DNA of 64,000 bases from Pseudomonas anguilliseptica (GTDB lineage Bacteria; Pseudomonadota; Gammaproteobacteria; Pseudomonadales; Pseudomonadaceae), in NCBI RefSeq assembly GCF_900105355.1, contig NZ_FNSC01000001.1, forward strand, positions 1,798,001-1,862,000, given 5' to 3'. The notes under the pieces were generated by a model that was given only the letters and a program-made list of their open reading frames with translations, was not told the origin of the DNA and did no database searches. A program made the translations under genes and the position numbers. This document shows, in pieces, positions 58,575 through 64,000 of this stretch (its first letter is position 1; each line of letters opens with the position of its first letter).

Positions 58575-59102
58575 TTGACCACCATCGTTTCAGTACGCCG
58601 CAACGGCAAAGTCGTCATGGGCGGCGACGGCCAGGTGTCCCTCGGCAATACCGTGATGAAAGGCAACGCGAAAAAAGTTCGCCGCCTGTACCACGGCCAG
58701 GTGCTGGCTGGCTTCGCCGGTGCCACCGCCGACGCCTTTACCCTGTTCGAACGCTTCGAAGGCCAGTTGGAGAAACACCAGGGCCATCTGGTGCGCGCGG
58801 CCGTCGAGTTGGCCAAAGACTGGCGCACCGACCGCTCCCTGAGCCGCCTGGAAGCCATGCTGGCCGTCGCCAACAAGGACGCCTCACTGATCATCACCGG
58901 CAACGGCGACGTGGTTGAACCCGAACACGGCCTGATCGCCATGGGCTCCGGTGGCGGCTTCGCCCAGGCCGCGGCCATGGCCCTGCTGCAGAAAACTGAC
59001 CTGAGCGCCCGTGAAATCACCGAAACCGCGCTGAACATTGCCGGCTCCATCTGTGTCTTCACTAACCAAACCCTGACAATTGAGGAGGATTGCGCTGAAT
59101 AA
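58575..59102 (+). CDS. hslV: ATP-dependent protease, peptidase subunit HslV (ClpQ)
   Basis: The 175-residue protein starts at TTG 58575, where GGAGA lies 8 bases upstream. This gives [20 protein letters not shown], with the catalytic N-terminal Thr exposed after Met removal. A GTG at 58560 would bury the Thr and is rejected. The rest matches HslV ([35 protein letters not shown]). It forms a two-component protease with HslU, encoded 27 bp downstream. Confidence 0.96.
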   Translation: MTTIVSVRRNGKVVMGGDGQVSLGNTVMKGNAKKVRRLYHGQVLAGFAGATADAFTLFERFEGQLEKHQGHLVRAAVELAKDWRTDRSLSRLEAMLAVANKDASLIITGNGDVVEPEHGLIAMGSGGGFAQAAAMALLQKTDLSAREITETALNIAGSICVFTNQTLTIEEDCAE

Positions 59103-59129
59103 GCGCGTCTTCCTCTGGAGTATCGCCGC

Positions 59130-60470
59130 ATGTCCATGACGCCCCGCGAGATCGTTCACGAGCTCAACCGCCATATCATCGGTCAGGACGACGCCAAGCG
59201 CGCCGTGGCCATTGCCCTGCGCAACCGCTGGCGGCGCATGCAGCTGCCGCTTGAGCTGCGCGCCGAGGTGACGCCGAAGAACATTCTGATGATCGGCCCG
59301 ACCGGCGTCGGCAAAACCGAAATCGCCCGCCGCCTGGCCAAGCTGGCCAATGCGCCATTTATCAAGGTGGAAGCGACCAAGTTCACCGAGGTCGGCTATG
59401 TCGGCCGCGATGTCGAGTCGATCATCCGAGACCTCGCCGATGCAGCGATCAAGATGCTGCGCGAGCAGGAGATGATCAAGGTCCGCCACCGCGCCGAAGA
59501 TGCCGCCGAGGAGCGCATTCTCGACGCCCTGCTGCCGCCGGCCCGCACCGGGTTCAACGAAGAAGCCGCACCGGCCAGTGATTCCAACACCCGCCAGCTG
59601 TTCCGCAAGCGCCTGCGCGAAGGCCAGCTGGACGACAAGGACATCGAGATCGAAGTGGCCGACAGCCCGGCCGGCATCGAAATCATGACCCCGCCAGGCA
59701 TGGAAGAGATGACCAACCAGCTGCAGAGCCTGTTTTCCAACATGGGCAAGGGCAAGAAGAAAAGCCGCAAGCTCAAGGTCAAGGAAGCCCTGAAGATGGT
59801 GCGCGACGAAGAAGCCGCGCGCCTGGTCAACGAGGAAGAACTCAAGGCCCAGGCCCTGGAAGCCGTGGAACAGAACGGCATCGTGTTTATCGACGAGATC
59901 GACAAGGTCGCCAAGCGCGGCAATACCGGCGGCACCGACGCGTCCCGCGAAGGCGTGCAGCGCGACCTGCTGCCGCTGATCGAAGGCTGCACGGTGAACA
60001 CCAAGCTGGGCATGGTGAAAACCGACCACATCCTTTTTATCGCCTCCGGCGCGTTCCACCTGAGCAAGCCGAGCGACCTGGTGCCCGAACTGCAAGGTCG
60101 TCTGCCGATTCGCGTTGAGCTGAAAGCCCTGACCCCGCAGGACTTCGAGCGCATCCTCAGCGAGCCGCACGCCTCGCTCACCGAGCAATACGCCGCACTG
60201 CTGAACACCGAAGGCCTGGGCATCGAGTTTGTTGCCGAGGGCATCAAGCGCATTGCCGAGATTGCCTACCAGGTCAACGAGAAGACCGAGAACATCGGTG
60301 CGCGCCGCCTGCACACCCTGCTCGAGCGCCTGCTCGAGGAAGTGTCCTTCAGCGCCGGCTACCTGGCCGGCCAGCAGAATGGCACGCCGATCGTGATCGA
60401 CGCGGCCTACGTCAACAGCCATCTCGGCGAGCTGGCGCAGGACGAAGACCTCTCGCGCTATATTCTGTAA
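59130..60470 (+). CDS. hslU: ATP-dependent protease, ATPase subunit HslU (ClpY)
   Basis: This 446-residue AAA+ unfoldase has the Walker [10 protein letters not shown] at 56-64, the pore motif [16 protein letters not shown], an intermediate I domain (about 110-240), Walker [12 protein letters not shown], and the C-terminal LYIL-type HslV-docking tail (SRYIL). It unfolds substrates into HslV. The gene follows hslV closely in one operon, and a hairpin follows at 60481. Confidence 0.97.
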   Translation: MSMTPREIVHELNRHIIGQDDAKRAVAIALRNRWRRMQLPLELRAEVTPKNILMIGPTGVGKTEIARRLAKLANAPFIKVEATKFTEVGYVGRDVESIIRDLADAAIKMLREQEMIKVRHRAEDAAEERILDALLPPARTGFNEEAAPASDSNTRQLFRKRLREGQLDDKDIEIEVADSPAGIEIMTPPGMEEMTNQLQSLFSNMGKGKKKSRKLKVKEALKMVRDEEAARLVNEEELKAQALEAVEQNGIVFIDEIDKVAKRGNTGGTDASREGVQRDLLPLIEGCTVNTKLGMVKTDHILFIASGAFHLSKPSDLVPELQGRLPIRVELKALTPQDFERILSEPHASLTEQYAALLNTEGLGIEFVAEGIKRIAEIAYQVNEKTENIGARRLHTLLERLLEEVSFSAGYLAGQQNGTPIVIDAAYVNSHLGELAQDEDLSRYIL

Positions 60471-60480
60471 CGCGTCCCTC

Positions 60481-60507
60481 CCTGGCCCGGATGCTCTCCG
60501 GGCCAGG
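60481..60507 (+). terminator. Hairpin after hslU
   Basis: CCTGGCCCGG and CCGGGCCAGG form a perfect 10-bp stem around a 7-base loop, 10 bp after the hslU stop. There is no long T tract, so it may be an attenuating or stabilising hairpin rather than a full terminator. Confidence 0.65.
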
Positions 60508-60527
60508 GATCCATTCAGGAAGCGAGC

Positions 60528-60902
60528 ATGCGCATCCCAACCGCAATAAAACTACACAAAGCCTCGAAAACCCTGGAGCTGCACTACGGGGCCGACGAGC
60601 ACTACACCCTGCCCGCCGAGTTTCTGCGCGTGCATTCGCCATCGGCGGAAGTGCAGGGCCATGGCAAACCCATTCTGCAAACCGGCAAGCTCGGCGTCGG
60701 CCTGAGCAAGATCGAGCCTGCGGGTAATTACGCACTCAAACTGACCTTTGATGACGGCCACGACAGCGGTCTGTTCACCTGGGATTATCTGGAACAGCTA
60801 TCCCTGCGCCAGACTGAGCTGTGGAACGATTACCTCGCCACCCTCGCCGCCGCAGGCAAGTCCCGCGATCCCAGCGAGAGCGTGGTCAAACTGATGCTCT
60901 GA
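60528..60902 (+). CDS. DUF971 family protein
   Basis: The 124-residue protein corresponds to the N-terminal zinc-binding module of gamma-butyrobetaine hydroxylases (GBBH-N/DUF971): ALKLTFDDGHDSGLFTWDYL is the hallmark. Alone, the module is found downstream of hslU in Pseudomonas and near Fe-S assembly genes elsewhere; a role in iron-sulphur biology is proposed for the family but is not established here. Confidence 0.92.
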   Translation: MRIPTAIKLHKASKTLELHYGADEHYTLPAEFLRVHSPSAEVQGHGKPILQTGKLGVGLSKIEPAGNYALKLTFDDGHDSGLFTWDYLEQLSLRQTELWNDYLATLAAAGKSRDPSESVVKLML

Positions 60903-61200
60903 AGTGCCCAGGCGATATACCGTCAGGAATTGACTCAGACACGTCAGCTATTTCCTCACGCACATACCACCAAGCGGCAATCTGCCGCAGCGCAGCAGCC
61001 CGTCTAGCCCGTTGATCCTGGCTGGTTAGAGCGCATTTTCTAATCCTTCCCTGCATACTCATCGCGCATTCGGCCTGGATCGCGGCCGGCTTGCACAAAT
61101 TCTCAAACTCGGGTAACCAAGTAGTTGGAAGTTTCTCGCGCCAGGCAGCCCCTGCGACGAGGAAGATTGCGGAGCGATCCGCCCTTGGCAATCCGGGCAA
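60886..61200 (-). CDS. Possible small hypothetical protein or gene remnant
   Basis: This 104-codon ORF on the minus strand lies in the 515-bp gap between the DUF971 gene and phaC1. It overlaps the DUF971 stop by 17 bases. The middle (FENLCKPAAIQAECAMSMQG and RARRAAALRQIAAWWYVRE) has a plausible protein-like composition and a Trp-rich stretch, but no family is recognised and no clear ribosome site precedes the ATG. It could be a fragment carried with the adjacent repeat element. Confidence 0.25.
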   Translation of the reverse strand: MPGLPRADRSAIFLVAGAAWREKLPTTWLPEFENLCKPAAIQAECAMSMQGRIRKCALTSQDQRARRAAALRQIAAWWYVREEIADVSESIPDGISPGHFRASV

Positions 61201-61213
61201 TACCTGGTTCAGG

Positions 61214-61351
61214 GAACCTGTTCAAAGTCTCGCGAGCTAGAGTCATGCAAGGCAAAAACAGGCGAGAAAGCGCAGTGTACTTTTGTACATGAGCATTCCG
61301 AGCCGGTTTTTAACGCAGCAGGATCGACGCGCAGCAGACTTGGAGCAGGTC
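61214..61351. repeat. MITE-like dispersed element, copy 2 (138 bp), upstream of phaC1
   Basis: Inverted ends GAACCTGTTCAA and TTGGAGCAGGTC, with internal AGTGTACTTTTGTACATGAG identical to copy 1 at 20451. The element ends 66 bp before the phaC1 ATG and so lies within its likely promoter region. Confidence 0.7.
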
Positions 61352-61417
61352 CCAGCCCTGTGTCGCCGTGCACAGCAGTACGCCGGTATTTCGTCTCAGG
61401 ACAATGGAGCGTTGTAG

Positions 61418-63097
61418 ATGACAGATAAGAATAATGATGACCTGAAACACCAGGCCTCGGAGAACACGTTGGGCCTTAACCCGGTGATCGGCATCCGCGG
61501 TAAAGACCTACTTAGCTCCGCCCGAGTCGTACTCAAGCAAGCCCTCAAGCAACCCCTGCACAGCGCCAAACACCTTGCCCACTTCAGCATGGAGCTGAAG
61601 AACGTGATGCTCGGCCAATCCGACCTCACCCCCGCCGAGGGCGACCGGCGCTTTGCCGATCCGGCCTGGAGCCAGAATCCGCTGTACCGCCGCTACCTGC
61701 AGACCTACCTGGCCTGGCGCAAGGAACTGCATGACTGGGTCGAGCACAGCAACCTGTCCGAACAGGATGCCAGCCGTGGCCACTTCGTCATCAACCTGAT
61801 GACCGAAGCCATGGCCCCCAGCAACAGCATGGCCAACCCGGCCGCGGTTAAACGCTTCTTCGAAACCGGCGGCAAGAGCCTGCTCGACGGCCTGTCACAC
61901 CTGGCCCAGGACATCGTCAACAACGGCGGCATGCCCAGCCAGGTCAACATGAACGCCTTCGAAGTCGGCAAAAGCCTGGCCACAACCGATGGCGCAGTGA
62001 TTTTCCGCAATGACCTGCTCGAACTGATCCAGTACAAACCGATCACCGAACAGGTACACGAGCGCCCACTGCTGGTGGTGCCGCCACAGATCAACAAGTT
62101 CTACGTATTCGACCTGTCACCGGAAAAAAGTGTGGCGCGCTTCCTGCTGCGCAACGGCATTCAGACCTTCGTGGTGAGCTGGCGCAACCCGACCAAGGCA
62201 CACCGCGAGTGGGGCCTGTCGACCTATATCGAGGCGCTGAAAGAAGCCATCGACGTGGTCACTGCCGTCACCGGCAGCAAGGACATCAACATGCTCGGCG
62301 CCTGCTCCGGCGGCCTGACCACCACCTCGCTGCTGGGCCATTACGCCGCGCTGGGTGAGAAGAAGGTGCATGCCCTGACCCTGCTGGTCAGCGTGCTGGA
62401 TAACCGCCTGGAAACCGATGTGGCGCTGTTCGCCGACGAGAAAAGCCTGGAGCTGGCCAAGCGCCGTTCCTATCAGGCCGGTGTGCTGGAAGGCAGCGAC
62501 ATGGCCAAGGTGTTCGCCTGGATGCGCCCCAACGACCTGATCTGGAACTACTGGGTCAACAACTACCTGCTCGGCAACGAGCCACCGGTATTCGACATCC
62601 TTTACTGGAACAACGACACCACGCGCCTGCCGGCTGCCCTGCATGGTGAGTTTATCGAGATGTTCCAGTCCAACCCGCTGATCCGCGCGGGCGCACTGGA
62701 AGTCTGCGGCACGCCAATTGACCTCAAGCAGGTCACCAGCGACCTCTACTGCGTGGCCGGCACCACCGACCACATTACGCCGTGGGAGTCGTGCTACAAG
62801 TCGGCCAACCTGTTCGGTGGCAATGTCGAGTTCGTCCTGTCCAACAGCGGGCATATTCAGAGCATTCTCAACCCGCCGGGCAACCCTAAAGCACGCTACA
62901 TGACCAACACCCAGATGCACGCGGACCCGAAAACCTGGCAAGCCAGCTCAACCAAGCACGCCGACTCCTGGTGGCTGCATTGGCAGGTCTGGCTGGGCGA
63001 GCGCTCCGGCGCGCAGAAAAAGGCACCGAGCCAACTGGGCAACAAGAAACATCCGGCCGGCGAAGCAGCCCCCGGCACCTACGTTCACGAACGTTGA
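61418..63097 (+). CDS. phaC: Class II poly(3-hydroxyalkanoate) synthase
   Basis: The 559-residue synthase polymerises medium-chain (R)-3-hydroxyacyl-CoA into PHA granules. The modified lipase box is GACSGG with catalytic Cys296. Asp and His of the triad fall in VAGTTDHITPW and SNSGHIQSILNPPG. Length and N-terminus (MTDKNNDDLKHQ) match PhaC1 of pseudomonads, and the depolymerase gene follows, as in the phaC1-Z-C2-D locus. An AATGGAG-type site precedes the ATG. Confidence 0.96.
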   Translation: MTDKNNDDLKHQASENTLGLNPVIGIRGKDLLSSARVVLKQALKQPLHSAKHLAHFSMELKNVMLGQSDLTPAEGDRRFADPAWSQNPLYRRYLQTYLAWRKELHDWVEHSNLSEQDASRGHFVINLMTEAMAPSNSMANPAAVKRFFETGGKSLLDGLSHLAQDIVNNGGMPSQVNMNAFEVGKSLATTDGAVIFRNDLLELIQYKPITEQVHERPLLVVPPQINKFYVFDLSPEKSVARFLLRNGIQTFVVSWRNPTKAHREWGLSTYIEALKEAIDVVTAVTGSKDINMLGACSGGLTTTSLLGHYAALGEKKVHALTLLVSVLDNRLETDVALFADEKSLELAKRRSYQAGVLEGSDMAKVFAWMRPNDLIWNYWVNNYLLGNEPPVFDILYWNNDTTRLPAALHGEFIEMFQSNPLIRAGALEVCGTPIDLKQVTSDLYCVAGTTDHITPWESCYKSANLFGGNVEFVLSNSGHIQSILNPPGNPKARYMTNTQMHADPKTWQASSTKHADSWWLHWQVWLGERSGAQKKAPSQLGNKKHPAGEAAPGTYVHER

Positions 63098-63143
63098 TCA
63101 CCTGCGCACTGCGCAATACTGCCTGCGGCACTGGAGGTGTCGC

Positions 63144-63176
63144 TCGCCCACCCGCTCATTGATGCGGGTGAGGCGA
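63144..63176 (+). terminator. Hairpin between phaC and phaZ
   Basis: TCGCCCACCCGC and GCGGGTGAGGCGA pair across an 8-base loop. A second short hairpin, GACCCGGAGGGTC, lies at about 63209-63221. These may reduce read-through or stabilise the phaC message. Confidence 0.55.
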
Positions 63177-63253
63177 ACCAGGCTTTGCCCTGGTGTTTCT
63201 GGAAAAGACCCGGAGGGTCTGATCCAGCGCTTTAATTGATAGGGCTTTTGCGC

Positions 63254-64000
63254 ATGTCGCTACCTTTCGTATTCCGTACCATTGAACTGGACGGCCAGAC
63301 CATCCGTACCGCGGTTCGCCCCGGCAACGGCAAGATGACCCCGCTGCTGATCTTTAACGGCATCGGGGCCAACCTGGAGCTGGTCATGCCCTTCGTGCGC
63401 GCTCTGGATCCAGGTCTGGAGGTCATCGCCTTCGACGTGCCTGGCGTTGGTGGTTCCTCCACGCCCAGCACGCCATATCGCTTTCCTGGCCTGGCCAAGC
63501 TCGCCGCACGCATGCTCGATTATCTCGACTACGGTCAGGTCAATGCGATTGGCGTGTCCTGGGGCGGCGCCCTGGCGCAGCAATTCGCCCACGACTACCC
63601 CGAGCGCTGCAAGAAACTGATCCTCGCCGCCACCTCGGCCGGCGCGGTGATGGTACCCGGTAAACCCAAGGTGCTCTGGTGTATGGCCAGCCCGCGGCGT
63701 TATGTGCAGCCGTCCTACGGCGTGCAGATTGCCCCGGAAATCTACGGTGGTGCCTTCCGCCGCGACCCGAAACTGGCGCTGGCACATGCCAGTAAAGTGC
63801 GTTCGGGCGGCAAGATGGGCTACTACTGGCAGCTGTTTGCCGGCCTCGGCTGGACCAGCATCCATTGGCTGCACAAGATCCGCCAACCGACGCTGGTGAT
63901 GGCTGGGGACGACGATCCGCTGATCCCTCTGGTGAATATGCGCCTGCTGGCCTGGCGTATCCCCAACTCCGAGCTGCACGTGATCGACGATGGTCACCTG
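63254..64000 (+). CDS. phaZ: Poly(3-hydroxyalkanoate) depolymerase PhaZ (runs off the window)
   Basis: The first 249 codons of an intracellular mcl-PHA depolymerase are present, and the frame is open at the window end. It is an alpha/beta hydrolase with the lipase box GVSWGG (Ser102), the oxyanion region LLIFNGIGANLEL and the catalytic-acid Asp in MAGDDDPLIP; the catalytic His (DDGHL) is just reached. It mobilises the polymer made by PhaC, directly upstream. Confidence 0.96.
   Translation, partial: MSLPFVFRTIELDGQTIRTAVRPGNGKMTPLLIFNGIGANLELVMPFVRALDPGLEVIAFDVPGVGGSSTPSTPYRFPGLAKLAARMLDYLDYGQVNAIGVSWGGALAQQFAHDYPERCKKLILAATSAGAVMVPGKPKVLWCMASPRRYVQPSYGVQIAPEIYGGAFRRDPKLALAHASKVRSGGKMGYYWQLFAGLGWTSIHWLHKIRQPTLVMAGDDDPLIPLVNMRLLAWRIPNSELHVIDDGHL

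Noticed and set aside
58884..60422. A 512-codon open frame antisense to hslVU
   Set aside because: It lies opposite two highly conserved genes and has a His/Val/Gly/Ala/Gln-rich composition typical of a GC-rich shadow frame. The same applies to long antisense frames at 5035-6291, 14907-16283, 53046-54119 and 56436-58055.

Overview
The window is a chromosomal segment of a GC-rich gammaproteobacterium, almost certainly a Pseudomonas. The evidence is the argS / FtsN-like / hslVU / DUF971 / phaC1 / phaZ order, a class II (medium-chain) PHA synthase, a complete pseudomonad-type glycine betaine catabolic locus (gbcAB, dgcAB with dedicated ETF genes, soxBDAG, glyA, purU, fdhA, ltaE, sdaA), the choline genes cbcVWX and betIBA, and repeated pseudomonad REP-type inverted repeats. 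I do not assign a species.

Layout. 0-10 kb: housekeeping and signalling (end of an alpha/beta hydrolase, small membrane protein, DinB, GNAT, CBS protein, CreBC two-component system without creD, a chemoreceptor, an HD-GYP phosphodiesterase, a YihG-like acyltransferase, an orphan TorT-like periplasmic protein). 10-36 kb: glycine betaine to serine catabolism. 36-44 kb: serine deaminase, then a choline/betaine ABC transporter with three substrate-binding proteins. 44-51 kb: small accessory genes (cNMP/rhodanese protein, DUF2986, RBBP9-like hydrolase, cupin, nucleotidyltransferase, broken lipase, EEP family, NIPSNAP, DinB, HhH protein, ATC hydrolase). 51-56 kb: betI-betB-betA. 56-64 kb: argS, ftsN-like, hslVU, DUF971, phaC1 and the start of phaZ.

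How the genes work together. Choline imported by CbcXWV would be oxidised by BetA and BetB to glycine betaine. GbcAB removes one methyl group to give dimethylglycine, DgcAB/ETF give sarcosine, and SoxBDAG give glycine plus one-carbon units handled by FdhA and PurU. GlyA and SdaA then lead to serine and pyruvate.

The most striking observation is that this pathway appears broken at specific points. dgcA is frameshifted by an extra copy of a 7-bp tandem repeat. etfB has an in-frame TAG at codon 51. gbdR, the AraC-family activator of the whole pathway, carries a second, unrelated 7-bp tandem expansion and is also interrupted by a 1192-bp IS5-family element with a TTGG target duplication. A second 1192-bp IS of the same type sits 22 bp upstream of dgcA. 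The upstream (gbcAB, bet, cbc) and downstream (sox, glyA, fdhA) genes read as intact. Whether this is true decay, phase-variable switching at heptamer repeats, or assembly error cannot be settled from sequence alone.
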